Of a stretch of DNA of 64,000 nt, positions 1-12,454 are shown piece by piece. The translations under genes and the position numbers were made by a program. Location of the stretch: positions 9,918,160 through 9,982,159 of the forward strand of contig CM035171.1 of NCBI GenBank assembly GCA_020205615.1. The letters run 5' to 3'. Under the pieces are notes generated by a model. It worked only from the letters and a program-made list of their open reading frames with translations. It made no database searches and was not told the DNA's origin. Source of the DNA: Panax quinquefolius. Lineage: Eukaryota > Streptophyta > Magnoliopsida > Apiales > Araliaceae. Numbering within the stretch: the first letter of the stretch is position 1; every line of letters starts with the position of its first letter.

Positions 1-1840
1 GTATCACGACCACGAATTATCCATGCCTTCTTGGCCAAGGATATTCGTGTTTTCAATTCTGATCATGATTATACCGAATAATCCTTGTGTCATAATCATA
101 CCAAGTCTATCAATGCACTTCAGGACAAAGATGACTTTTACCACATCCATGAATTAATATTTCATTCTTTGAGACTCGGCTCAATAATTAATCCATATCA
201 TCGAATCATCCACGCACTACTGGGCGAGGATATTCATTAGTATCACGACCACGAATTATCCATGTACTACTACCGAAAGATAATCGTGTATTCATTAGTA
301 TCACGACCACAAATTATCCATGCACTACTGACCCAAAGATAATCGTGTATTCATTAGTATCACGACCACAAATTATCCATACACTACGGCCGAAGATAAT
401 CGTGTATTCATTAGTATCACGACCACAAATTATCCATACACTACTACCAAAAAGATAATCGTGTATTCATTAATTATCACGACCACAAATTATCCATGCA
501 CTACGGACCAAAGATAATCGTGTTTTCAATTACGGTTATGATTATCTTAGAACAATCCTCGGTCATAATCATACCAAGTCCATCTATTCACGTAAGCCAC
601 GAGATGACTTTCAACACAATATAAGCATGAGGATAATGATATAAAGAATCAATCAAATGAGATAAAGGATAAATATTAAACATTTATAATATAATTTATC
701 CGAGATTCAAGAATATCCCATGTTATCAATCACTTAATAATCTCATAATCTAATATCATTAATATTATAACAATATTTTAATCACTTCTTAAATTTATAA
801 ACAATTTATCTCAATTGTTTACGCTTTACCATATAATGCATTTAATCATTCAAAATGCCATACTCATAAGATATCATCACCAATTATAAAATCCTCATCA
901 AAAAAAATATGCATATACTACATATAGGATTCTCTAGCCATAAAATCCTATTTTCAACTTTGTTACTTCACATAACATATTTAACTCATATGTTAAGTAA
1001 CTAAACTATTTTCATGAAAATACCAAATCAGTCCCAAAAATATTTCTTTTCTGGGATTTAGCATAATATAGTCCCATGATGAAAACATATTTTTCTCGGA
1101 ATTTTTAAAATTCATTTACTATTTTTCAAAAATCAATTTCTAATTAATTCCTTAAGAAATTAGCTACCTCAAGTTTAACTCCAAAATTCCCAAATCTTGG
1201 CAGGACCTTACACATGTTAATGTGGGCCTCAGATTTAAATTTCATGGTCATCGGAGTTATAGAACTCAGGTTATAGCATTTTTCGTCAAAAAAAAACCTA
1301 AATATTGAAATGGTCATAACTTGTTCATTTTAAGTCGAGAATGAGCTCATTTTTGGACAGGAGGTACTTTTATAACATATATTTTCATGTCCCAAAAGGC
1401 CAGAATTTTTCACATAAATTTAGTGGCGAAACAGCCCTTAAAGTTTCTGGGCAGTAGCGTTTTTGTAATTTGCAGCTTTGGACTCTTTTGCTAAATTAGG
1501 TCCACCACGAAAATCTATAGCACCTTTTCAGTGATTCCACTTGGATAAGCTACAAAACTCATAGATCTAACTCTAGGACTTGACCACACTCAAAAATTCA
1601 AAATATAATAGGAGATATGGTCGATTGAATTTTATATTACGTTTTTACCAAAATCGATTTTTCAACCCTTTGTGATTTCTAAGAAACTTTCATGTTTTCA
1701 CATAATAACCACATAACTCATCATAACACTTACTAATACTTCATATACCCAAGATTTTCATTAGTCCAATGCTTTTATTATGACTTTCATCATAATCCTC
1801 GTAAATGATCCTTTTAGTTGAAGAAATATTTGAGGTTTAA
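1..1840 (-). repeat. LTR-like dispersed repeat, copy 1, with a 58-bp tandem array
   Basis: The same sequence, in the same order, recurs at about 49,130-50,940. The left part holds diverged hairpin-like modules and a tandem array. The right part (about 600-1,840) is AT-rich, with no open frame of note. It abuts a minus-strand chromovirus protease/gag remnant. It also shares module vocabulary (Tnn-ATAATCGTG, GAGGATATTCAT) with the family-I LTR at 3,477-6,195. I therefore infer that it is part of an LTR of a related chromovirus, read on the minus strand. Its true ends are not visible. Confidence 0.6.
236..528. repeat. 58-bp tandem array (about five units)
   Basis: Units begin with ATTAGTATCACGACCAC at 236, 294, 353, 410 and (variant) 469, a spacing of 57-59 bp. 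Each unit ends with a GATAATCGTGTATTC block. Differences between units cluster in the middle, around an expected CACTCTGGGCC-like stretch. A sister array lies at 49,472-49,753. Confidence 0.85.
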
Positions 1841-3456
1841 GAAATGGGTTTTTGTCTTTGGGGTTGATACAAAATTCGATTTCACGCTCTAGGGTAGGCT
1901 AGAAATCTTCAAGAATCGTCAAGAAATTTATTAATGATAGAAATATCATTCAAAAGCGCTACTCTTATCCAAGACTTGGATAGATACGTTACATTGATAC
2001 CAACTGTGACTTCTATCCTTTAACCCAGATATAGCACCTCACAATGATACCTATCAACTTGTCATCGTCATTCACGGCGTTGCCCTCTGAGAAATAAAAG
2101 CGATTGCATTCCACACAAGGAAGTCAACAACGAAAGGATCGGGGGCTCTTTACTTATGGCTCGATATAACGGTGATTAACTTTAGGGTTTGGTTACTTTG
2201 AATTAGTATAATGAGTTGGTTAGGAATATGAAAGCTAACAACCTTACAAAAGAATAATAAGTAGTTAATCAATTGTTTTCAAAAATTACCTCAAAGGCAA
2301 GTATTTTCAAAGAGATAAGATCGTGAAAGTGTTTATTTGAAACAACAAGATTAATAAGCGATGGAAGTATGTGAAGGTTTCTCCCAACGAAGTTTGATAG
2401 ATAAATCAAAGTCTAATTTTTTGGTCAAATTTAAACATTGAACACAACTAGGTAGAATAAAAGAGTGGGTAGAACTTGTATTGAATAAAGTATAGACTTA
2501 TAATAATTTATAATTAATTTACACGTAATAACCGTTTGGGTTTCTCTAATAAACGCTCTCGCTTAAATTCCGAAGTTTGACTTTTACTATAGGTACATTC
2601 CACCCTTAAGTGCTTCTTCACATTCACGATCCATGATTTGAATCATTATTCTCTCGATCCATATTGAATTGGGTTGACTTAGCTATGCATGGGTAATTAG
2701 AATTCGATGTTAAATTCTCCCAATTCTTTGTCCAAAAAGCAAAGTCCATTTCATCTATTTTGGCTTTATTGGATGGGACGTCTTTTCTACACTATCAACG
2801 CGTTGTGCGACTTTTACCCATGCATCGTCTATTCTCCCCGTTTAGTTGTTTCTTCTTTCAATTGATCTTTGATTTTAAATTCTCGATTCAACTTTAATAT
2901 CTTACACCGCCAAAGCGTGATTTTGTTCGAGCATCACATATCGGGTAACCCAATTTTGAATTGTTGTATCCCTTTGTTCCACGACCGTTTGCCGTTCTTT
3001 GACTGTTCTTCTAGCTCACGAACACGATTTTGTAATTCTAAGTTTTGATCATAAATTTCTTCTAACCAATTCTCCTCGGGTTCCTCTTCTTCCTCTTCTT
3101 CCTCTTTATCCTCACTCACCATTTGCTACCTGCTGCAACTAGCTCGGGTGCAACAATTAGTTCTTCATTCACTTCGTGGATATCTCTAATTTGTTTCTCA
3201 TCGACCTTTGCATTAACACGATTAGTGATTAAAGGTGTCACAAGCGGTCACATTCACTCCATTGTGAATATTTTAAATTTGCCATTTCCAAACTTTGCCA
3301 CCTGACACGAGGGTTAATTAATATATAAAATTTTATCCCTATACTCTACGTGAGCCAATTAAATAACAAATAAACTTAGGTAGGTCATAAATACTAGCGA
3401 AAGAATTCCCGTCTCTCCCTCCTAGTTCTTATCTAGCATCTTAGCGGGGATCATAT
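1840..3456 (-). pseudogene. Ty3/gypsy gag-protease remnant (RT and integrase lost)
   Basis: Read on the minus strand, 1,840-2,560 aligns by eye with the protease/RT-start region of chromovirus B (23,470-24,060). Shared blocks include the GGTTAGGAATATGAAA and AAGTATTTTCAAAGAGATAAG stretches. At 3,122-2,934 there is a 62-residue frame starting MVSEDKEEEEEEEEPEENW, followed by a leucine/glutamate-rich coiled-coil-like run. This is plausibly a gag N-terminus unlike that of B. RT, RNase H, integrase and chromodomain are absent: the remnant joins directly to the LTR-like repeat at its left. Frames are broken throughout. It sits correctly next to the primer-binding site and LTR at 3,477, so it is the 5' part of an old minus-strand element. 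Confidence 0.6.
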
Positions 3457-3457
3457 C

Positions 3458-3476
3458 CCTAAGCTACGATACCAAT
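3458..3476 (-). other. Primer-binding site of the family-I chromovirus
   Basis: On the minus strand the LTR terminus is followed by ATTGGTATCGTAGCTTAGG. The first bases, TGGTATC, match the usual initiator-Met tRNA primer site (TGGTATCAGAGC). The middle reads CGTAGC instead of CAGAGC, a change also seen at 25,480 and 56,700. Confidence 0.7.
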
Positions 3477-5054
3477 TGTGGCGCCCCAAAATTAGGTATC
3501 GTCACCCATCTTGGGTCGCCACTTACATGGTACATAAATTCAAATACAAACTTAATTATACATACGCCGTGTAACATACGACAATACATAAGCGAGAGTT
3601 CTAATAGGAATATTGTCATTTAGACAATATCCACACTCAAGGAGTCCTCATTACATTTATTGTCACCACTATTTAACAGAATAGTGAGGACTACTAATGC
3701 TATCTTCGGGACCATCACTCTTTTCCCGCTCGTCCGGCTATATTCTCATTTCTGAAGAAGCGGTGAAAGAAAGGGTGAGCTCAACTAGCCCGAAGAAATA
3801 TTATGACTAAGATAATGCGAGAATAAATTATCAATAGTCTTCAATAATGTTAAAGCGATAAAATACAATAGACAACCGGTTTAAGCTGCGTGCCGGAATA
3901 TCTGATCCATTAAAAGAGTCAAGTAGAAAATAAAATCTACTATCTTTTAGGTTTTAAAGGTTTTCATCAATTTTTATCACTAAGACTCGGTTTAATGAAT
4001 AAACCACAATATCTAATCATCCACATACCACGGTCGAGGATTTTCATCAAATTATCAATGGTCATGACTATACCGAATCACCTGGTCGTAATCATACAAA
4101 AACTATCCATCAACTTTGCATTACAGAGCCCTTTGAGGACTTTTGTCACATCATTTATATCAAAAGTATGATTATACCGAATGATCCACGGTCATAATCA
4201 TACTAAGTTCATCTATCACGTAAGCGAAGATAACATAATATAACATGAGGATGATGTGATGACATAATAATTCAATAAAACAAGTTCATGAATTAATTTA
4301 TTCGAGGAACTAATAACGTCCAAATTGTCGACATGATCTTTGCTTTTGTAGAGTAAAATTCAAGAATGCTCGGAAAAATATTTTATTAAAAATCTTTGGA
4401 TGAAGCGCAAATATCGAGGATATTCCACTAAATTCATGGAGTATAGAAGTCGAAATTTTAACCAATTTGAGTATAATAGCGAATGAAATAACAAAAGAAA
4501 TCACCGTGCATGCGGTACTGCGCATGAGAGCGGAGTTATTCAGCGAGAATAATAAATACGGAACGAAGTCGGTGTAAAACATGAGCGAGGATATTCGATA
4601 GAATAATAAAAGATGAGAATAATAAAAAGCGGAAAGGCCGGTCCGGCGTAAAAGCCTATGCAAGGATGTTCAACGGAATAATAAAATAATAGAAGAATAT
4701 CACCAAGTATAGGAATTAGCGATATGAGTTATTCCAGACGAATAAATAAGAATGGAATAATATAAGGATTTCACCAAGTATAGGGTATTCCGCATATACT
4801 CTGGTCATGTATAGGGTATACCACTTTTACGAGTTATTCAATGAATAATAAAGAATGGAATAATGAAGTTCTCTTCATGAATAAAAAAAAATAACACCCA
4901 CTTACGAGTCTGACAAATAATATTCCCTACATTAGAAGAAATTTGAATATTGGAAAAGTAAAGTAGCGAAAATACTTTTTCTTTTTCTCTCTATAGTTTC
5001 TCTCTACAGAATTTCAAATTGAATTAAGTAAGAAATAATGAAGGAATGAGCTTT

Positions 5055-5063
5055 CTATTTATA
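5055..5063 (-). promoter_or_regulatory. TATA box of the family-I LTR
   Basis: The minus strand reads TATAAATAG. It occupies the same relative position as the TATA boxes of the other LTRs in the window, so it probably marks the U3/R boundary region. Transcription would run toward lower coordinates. Confidence 0.6.
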
Positions 5064-5149
5064 GAAAAAGCGAGGGTGGCTCTTGGTCTGCTTGAAGAGC
5101 GGTCAAAATGACTCTTGGTAATATTTGCGAAGGGGTAATTAACCCTTGG

Positions 5150-5475
5150 AACTATAGAAGAGCGATTAACTCTTGGTAATTTTGAAGGACAACTACTATT
5201 TGCGAAGGGGTAATTACTATTGTGAAGGTAATTACTATTGTGAAGGTAATTCTTATTCACAAAGGTAATTACTATTCACAAAGGTAATTACTATTGACGA
5301 AGGTAAAACTATGACGAAGGTAATTACTATTCACAAAGGTAATTACTATTCACAAAGGTAATTATTTATTCACAAAGATAATTACTATTGATGAAGATAA
5401 ATACTATTGACGAAGGTAATTACTTATTCACAAAGGTAATTACTATTCACAAAAGGTAATTACTATTGATTGAAG
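5150..5475. repeat. Minisatellite in LTR U3 (about 20-23 bp units)
   Basis: About fifteen imperfect units of AAGGTAATTACTATTCACA alternate with GACGAAGGTAA variants. For the minus-strand LTR this lies immediately upstream of the TATA box, in U3. The family-I LTR at 46,606-49,030 has no such array at the matching place. Confidence 0.85.
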
Positions 5476-6277
5476 GACTCTTAGATGATGACATATGGGC
5501 CCCCATAAAATAATCAATCTTACCACAAACGTCTCATATGGGACTCTTTATATACATCGAGGATTGAATAAATATTACCACAAATCATTTTATTTTAATC
5601 GACACATATTTAATCTTTCAACAATTATTAATCATTTATAACTTGTCGTCTCGATTATTGATTAATCTTTATAACATATTATCTGAGATGATCTTTTGTG
5701 ACAATAATTGAATCAATAATATAAGAGATATGATCGTGAGGTTACTATTGATTATGTGCAATAATTGAAGCATAAATTGAGGTGACTTCTCACGTAAGCA
5801 TCAATAATCAATATCGTCTATTCTCTTATACAACTACTGGCGTATTCTTGATTACTTTTACTACTACAGGGTAGTTCAAGCGGTTTTCTTCGATAGTAAC
5901 ACCTCTGCTTAGATTATTTTTATAGAAAAATAATTTTTGTCAAGCTTAACTACGAAAATACTTTCATTGTAGAGGGTCCACCAATGATTGGTAAATGCAC
6001 GAATATTCTAAATGAGAATATTCCCAGACCAAAAGAATATTCCCGACCAAGCGAATATTTTATAACAACTTGCTTACTTTGCAAAATTTATAAATATTAC
6101 CACAACTATAACATTATATCAAATTTATTCCATAATATTCAAAAATAATATTTATAGAAAAATTCATCTTTATTTATAAAAGTTGGGGTCTAACAACTAA
6201 TTTAGGTTATTATAGATGAGATGAGAGAAGCGAGGTGAGGTTTATGGGTATAACTAATCCCTAAATTTGTGTTGGTT

Positions 6278-8117
6278 TGTAATATTCATACTTATGATCA
6301 AATTGCAAAAAATAATGCGAGCGTGTAAAAATCGAGTTAAAAAATTTTACAAACCATATACCGGATCACCCTTTATGCATAATTATTAATTAAGCGAAAA
6401 GATAAAGAATAAAATCATACCCTTGAAGATCGAGCTTCCTCGGTACAAGTTCACCTCAAATCCTTTCGCGTTCGACTTGAATCCACGGGTTTGGTTCCTT
6501 CCTTTGATCGGCGTTAGCCACCCAAATGTTTGGCCTACAGAGGTGATCCACGAGGAAGAAGAAAATTCAAGAAGATGGGTGGTTGGCTAAACCCTAGTTT
6601 TTCTATCTCTATAAAAAGGTGTACTCTCAACAATTGGAATTATGTCGTATGTTGAAAAAGTCGACAACCCCCTCACCCATAATAAGACTCCTCTTATTTA
6701 TAGATGTGGGCAACCCACCTTAACAATTAAGGAATTGGGTTTTATTTAATTAATTAAATTCTTTTAATTAATTAAGCTCCCTAATCTTATTAGGGATAAT
6801 TAATTAAACTCCTTTAACTAATTTTCCTTCTAATCTATTAGGAATAAATGAGAGTACTTATATTAAATTAATTCCTAAACTCTTTTAGAAATTAAAAAAT
6901 AATAATAATTGTAATAATATTAATAAGACTCCTCTTATTAATTTATATTTAATATTTCTAAAATATTAAATAATAAATATTAAGCTATTTAATTTATTCT
7001 ATCACCATAGATTAAATTAAATATATAACATATATTATTACGATTATGCCATTAACTTCTTAAATAATTATTCTTCCTTTTATGGTGTGACCCTTTAGGT
7101 TCTCCATATTAAGCGGTTGTGAATAAATCAATTAGAACAATTCTAATCTTATTTAAATAAATAAATTAAACAATTAATTTATTTAAATAAATAATATTTA
7201 TTCTCTGATAGGGATAAGCCTCCCTAGCGATCGGCGACTTTCCGGATAATATAGATTTCAACATTAATCATTAAAGAACCTTTGAGTAAATAATTTAAAA
7301 TACAATTCAATCCTTCCACCATCTGATGTCCCGATTAAATATAAGGCGTGGAATTCTTGTCGAGTCTTATTTTATTTAATTATATGTATTTCGACTCTTA
7401 AATGCCTGACTCAAATAATGCAAATTAGAAACTCCTTTCTAATTTCATTACGCCTTAACCCGAGGACTCTTGGGTTGTCATTTATCGAATCACATAGGAC
7501 ATTTCTCTTCTTTTATTAGAAGTGGTAGATTCTTTATTGATCATACATTATCTCCATATACAACTTATTATACTGAAGTACCCTTTGATATACCCTAAGG
7601 GTCTTAAGGAATAAGTCAAAGTATAACTCATCATACATGAGAATCTTATGATGATCTCGAGTCAAGGATTACTTGTACTACTATCACTCTCTGAGGAATT
7701 CTATTGTGAGCGAATAAAACTCCATTAGGTATTCCTTAGCGAGCCACGTTCGGTGAACTTATTCTCTAATAAGCACCTACGTACTTGCTTTAGTGTCTCA
7801 CACAAATGATCGTGAGATCGATCATCCTCATCGATGAGCGAAGCAGCGTATGTACCCGATCTATCAGGATTCACTAATCCCCGATTTAGTAATCGATGAT
7901 TGGGAACTATTTTAGTTTTAAGCTTTCTAAGAATTTAGATCTCATTAGAATGATCATCATCATTATTCTAAAAGCATTGCTTAAAACTATGGGTTTATCA
8001 CATATTATAAAAGCGACATCATGTAGATAATTAAAAGCCTTTAATAAATTAATACTTTTTATTAATAAATGAATAAGATTATTACAAAGTATATGCTTTA
8101 TCATCAAACATGATTGG
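6278..8117 (-). repeat. Copia 3' LTR
   Basis: Starts TGTAATATT on the plus strand and matches 13,661-15,511 nearly base for base. Shared landmarks include the GAAGATCGAGCTTCCTCGGT block, repeated TTTAATTAATTAA runs and the terminal CATGATTGG. A TATAAATAAGAGG promoter-like motif (minus strand) lies near 6,690-6,702. Confidence 0.85.
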
Positions 8118-8159
8118 CTTGTAATGCATCTACTTTCGATCTCCCACTTGCACTAAAGC

Positions 8160-8560
8160 CCGATCGATCGTGGTGGTATCTTATACTCTTCTTTCTCTAA
8201 GTGGCGATTATCCTGCTTTGTTGGATAAGCTTTAGTTAATGGATATGTAATGTTGTTCATGAGAGTCCACTTATCTACTATAGTGATTTCCCATCTTTCG
8301 ATGATTCTAATAATCAAATGAAAGTGCCTGACACATGTTTAGATCGAAGATGAGACTTAGGAACTATTCTGGAGTTACGTAATGAACTTTTAATCAAACA
8401 ATCAACTTGCGACTTCATTTATAGCTATATACTTTGTCTTTATCACTAAACCGGCAACTCTTTCTTTGTTTGGAACCTTTCGATTCTTTGCACCCTTTAT
8501 TCGAAGGTAACGCTTTACCTTAAAGTGGATTTTTACGTCATCTTAGTGCATACGAAAAAC
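8160..8560 (-). pseudogene. Copia RNase H domain remnant
   Basis: Near 8,225-8,260 the minus strand encodes a degenerate PLTKA-type motif. This is the usual C-terminal signature of copia polyproteins, which normally reads ADPLTK. It is followed by a short tail toward the LTR. The frame is broken, and the upstream half of the domain is recognised only by position between RT and LTR. Confidence 0.6.
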
Positions 8561-9310
8561 TTGAGTGCATTAAGCCCTCTAGTTTTAATTTAGACCCACC
8601 ATGAATATGATCACATCCTTAGTCTTGGGTTAAGAACTTTAAGATGTTTTCAGCGACTTCTTAGTGAACTTCTCGAATATGGTGATCGACATCGGGTCTC
8701 GTATATTTCATTGCATACATGATTGTCACTCATGCGATCTCTCTCTTTTTGAGTCTATGGGGACTATTAAGAGAGACACTCCATAGCTCATCGACATGAG
8801 ACATCTCTTGGAGTTTGCCATGCTAAGCGACTTTAGCATCAAATGAATATCGTTCCTTGGGTTAAGTCGAGCATCCTCTTAAATCTATCTATATAGATTT
8901 ATATCCCCGATTAAGATACTCTTCCCGAATCATTCATGGAGGAATGTTTGAACAACTTTATCTTTCTTGATTGTAGCATTGGTATGTCATTCCTTATCAA
9001 GTAGTATATCAACATATAATCTTAGGAATGTCACGATGCTCCCCTTGACCCTTTTGTACACTAGGTTCATTCTTATTTTGAACTCTTTTGACCTCATCAA
9101 AGCAGAATGTTATATTTGAAACTTGCTGGATCATCATCTTCTCATGTATATTTGGATCATCATCTTCATGATGTGTACCTCATCATCATCATCATGATGA
9201 ATCCATACCTCTCTAGGTATCTTGGTACTATTCAGATTCTGATTCGGTTGTGTGGTATAATGGAATTACATCTCTGAGGTTCCTCTTATTTGACTTATAG
9301 TGTTTTGTGG
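8560..9310 (-). pseudogene. Copia reverse transcriptase remnant
   Basis: Near 9,000-9,020 the minus strand gives a YVD-ILL box, a degenerate YVDD polymerase motif with one aspartate codon lost. Near 8,690-8,723 it gives IMYAMKYTRPDV, the well-known block just after the RT palm in copia elements. In between is a degenerate serine/lysine segment (PMSYGVSL). RT would copy element RNA into DNA in virus-like particles. Several frame changes lie between the motifs. Confidence 0.75.
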
Positions 9311-9399
9311 TTCTTGAACTCTTCAAGATCTATTATCCTCCACTAGCCCTTGATGATAAACACCTTTATCTTAGAAAGGCGGCGTGTTTATAACAAACA

Positions 9400-9830
9400 C
9401 CTTTTGCTAAGTAGGATTATAGAACATATACCCTAAACTTACTTTAGGATGTCCCACAAATCGATACTTGTAAAATCTTGTCCCAAGCTTATCCTTTGAA
9501 ACCTTTTCACATAAGTTGGACAACCCTTATCTTAACATACTTAAGATTAGGAATCCTCCACATCCATAACTTTTATGGAGTCTTGGGGTAGGATTTTGAG
9601 GTTACCATTTTCGTAGAATGTACGACCATTTCTAGGACATGATCCTAGAAGGATCTTTGGAATGTCGGTAAAATCATTATGGATAGCGCACCATGTCCAA
9701 CAAGTATGATTTTTCCTTTCGGATACATCAATCGATTATTACGTATCGGGATGTGTCCATTATGAGAAAACCATTTGAGATGATCTAGAAACTTATTGCA
9801 CAAGTATTTATTCCTTGATCTAATCAAAGA
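9400..9830 (-). pseudogene. Copia integrase core remnant
   Basis: Near 9,703-9,725 the minus strand encodes VSERKNHT, a degenerate form of the GVSERRNRT block of copia integrase. It is followed by FTDIPKIFLG, corresponding to the conserved 'LPxxFWG' region. Upstream, THPDT matches the SPGTPQ-type motif. A 60-residue open frame at 9,645-9,827 lies in a different frame and is not the real product. Integrase would insert the cDNA. This copy is not translatable as shown. Confidence 0.75.
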
Positions 9831-10379
9831 ATCTTAATACTTTGCCGATTTGTTTCACTTACGAATTCTTTGAACCTTTCGAATAATTCACACTTGTATT
9901 CAACAAATACACACATTGACTCTTTGAATGATCATCTCCTTTTCTTATACTAATTTGTTCGATATGCAAAATTATTTTTCATGTAAGTCAGTATACAAAA
10001 TTTATTAAGTAATATTCGGTTCTATACAAAACATTATTATTATAAATAGAACAACAATTGTTCTTAATTATAATACCAAAGATTTCATTGTCCAATGATA
10101 AAATGGAAATAATATTTTTACAAGAAGCTGGAATCTGATAACAACTTATTGACTTAATAGATTTGCCGTAGGCATTTTGCTAAACTATAAGTTTCTATGG
10201 CTAATATGGCAACCTTTGCTTCATTTCCCACATAGGATTACTTATATTTGTTTAGCTTTCTACTTACACTTGGTCCTTCATAAATCTATATTTATGATAA
10301 GCAAAGTCGGTATCAATACCCAGTAGAACCTTGACTTAAAGAAAAATTTATTTAAATCATGAACAAATTTGTATTTATG

Positions 10380-11110
10380 TAGAAACTTCACTAAGCTTCT
10401 TTGGTTAGCCTCTGCAGAAGATGCTTCTCATGATTTCTTTCCGGTGTCGGGCTTATTGCGGTGGAAGCAAACTCCTTTCTTTATCCGTATCGAGTTTTGT
10501 TCTTATTATCCTTTGTTTTGCCTTTCTATTTACCTTCTTTGAATCGTTCTTCTTTTGAGGAAGATCCTTTGGCCCCTACCGGTAAGACTTGGTCTTTCTT
10601 GGTTGGAAAGTGACTCTCGACATTTTTCAACATGTTAAGCAAATCGGTGAAAAGGCGATATCTAGCTTATTCATATGAAAAATTCACAACAATTTGTGAA
10701 AAGAGTCGGGGTGAGTGCAAGATCAAATCTTGGCTCAACTCTCCATCCATGACAAAACTTGTTGTCTAATTGATCAATCAAATTGATTATGTTAAGAACT
10801 TTTTATGCATACTATAGTGCCATTGGCCGTTCTAGATCGGAAGAGCTCTTAGATGTCGATATCTATCGGTCTACTTTCCTCACCATCGACTACTTGATGT
10901 GCGGGAATATAGTAGGAGAAGCATCCATAGTTTCATCTTGTATTTGAAGCTCGTTACTCGTGGATCACGAGCATGATGCATTGAGCAATTGTGCATCATC
11001 TTGCCACTTTCTAAAAGTAGCGATCTCTTCCTCGGAGGCATTATGCGCAACCATTGCGGGGATAGGCGTATTAAGGACATAAGATAGCTTTTGATTATGA
11101 GAACTATTCT
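10380..11110 (-). pseudogene. Copia gag remnant
   Basis: At about 10,596-10,650 the minus strand encodes MLKNVESHF followed by a lysine-rich stretch. Around 10,680-10,760 there is LILHSLP-like coding for the gag capsid region. Both are typical of plant copia gag just before the zinc knuckle. The capsid would form the virus-like particle. Frames are broken, and a clear CCHC knuckle is not recoverable. Confidence 0.65.
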
Positions 11111-12454
11111 CAAATTCCTTAACCAATCAGTTTAATTGGTGCGGTTAATTTAGCATCTAATATGCTTTATGATGATAGTAATTTTAGACATTGTAAAATT
11201 ACATAAATGAATTTATAATTAACAACATTTTAACATACATTCTTTTATTAATTACCAAAATAAATTAGGTCTTGTTTTAAATTGGTATCTCCTTTATTTT
11301 CTTCAAACTATATTACCTCACTTATATAGTTCGGCAAAATCTAATTAAAGATTTGCTAGTGAGAATAAGGATCCCATTTCAAATGTATATAGCCTTGTGG
11401 TGACACGACAAACTATATATAAATAAATAGGTGAAGACAACTTTTGTCGATTACATCAACTATCTGACTCCTTTTATTTTGCCTCTTAGATTATTTTGAT
11501 CAGTGGTGGCACATCAGAATCAAAATTATCAAGTTAAGTCGAACTAGCACTCCATATATTCAAAAAAGAAAAATATCATCCTTGTGGTGACCTGACAAAA
11601 CAATATTGTTCAATTTTCTTTATAAGCATCAAATGTGATAAATTAACATCTTAAATACTTAATACTTGCCTTGTGGTGACACAACAAACTCATATTAAAT
11701 ATTTAATACTCTATTAATTTTATCATGCTAGAAAGCGACGTTCGATATTCAAATATCTTTGAGCGCTTAGGACTTAATATAAAAATTGAGGGGTTTGTTA
11801 TTAATTTGTCTCTCATCTTGTTTAGCGTAGCATACATATATATATATAAAATCGCGTCGTATTAATGAACATGCGAAGCATGTTTGCATAATATATATAT
11901 ATATATAGTATAAGCATGCATATATAGAATACTATATATACTACGGATTGATTATGGACTTTTATTCTAGTTTGGTTCACTAGAGCCGCAGAGTGAACAA
12001 AAAATGAAACTCCCCAAAGTGCGAAATAATATTTAAATATAACTATTACATTTAAACTGGGGCTCCATTCTAAAGCGGGTCTTCTTGCGCTCCTTGTTGC
12101 TCCTTGATCTCAATTTTCAAAATTAATTCTAACTATTCTATTACAAAACTATTTAAAATAAATAGAAACCTTGATCGTGATCGAGGGAAATGCATAGGAG
12201 GAGATAGAATTTACATTAAGAAAAAATTAGAGAAGGCAGTCTGTGAGACCCCATTTAATAAAACCCATACATTCGTGCATCAACTAAAATAAAATCCAAT
12301 CATATTAATTGATAGTCATAATCAATCCCATTTTTATTATCATACACATCACCGTATGCATCGATAAATAACATTCATCTTATGAATAATAAACATTTAA
12401 TATATATATTGATATCATTTAATGGGCAAATTTAGTTAGTATAAAATCTAATTT

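Larger units (their letters stand above)
3477..6195 (-). mobile_element. Family-I chromovirus LTR (5' LTR of a minus-strand element)
   Basis: The plus-strand left edge is TGTGGCGCCCC, next to the primer-binding site. The right edge reads GGGGTCTAACA, matching LTR starts of the TGTAAGACCCC type elsewhere in the window. The length is about 2.7 kb. A TATA box lies at 5,055-5,063 with a minisatellite just upstream of it. The second family-I LTR at 46,606-49,030 matches over most of its length but lacks the minisatellite. The 80 bases after the LTR, up to the copia element, are unremarkable. Confidence 0.8.

Noticed and set aside
236..528. Evenly spaced repeats resembling a CRISPR array
   Set aside because: Units are contiguous, with no unique spacers, they recur inside LTR-like repeats at 49,472-49,753, and the DNA is clearly plant nuclear.
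1..1840. Centromeric satellite
   Set aside because: The 58-bp arrays have only about five units and sit inside LTR-like repeats. No long higher-order array is present.
5024..5260. 78-residue frame with asparagine/tyrosine repeats
   Set aside because: It is the U3 minisatellite read as protein.
9645..9827. 60-residue minus-strand frame as a gene
   Set aside because: The conserved integrase motifs (VSERKNHT, FTDIPKIFLG) lie in a neighbouring frame. The open frame is accidental.
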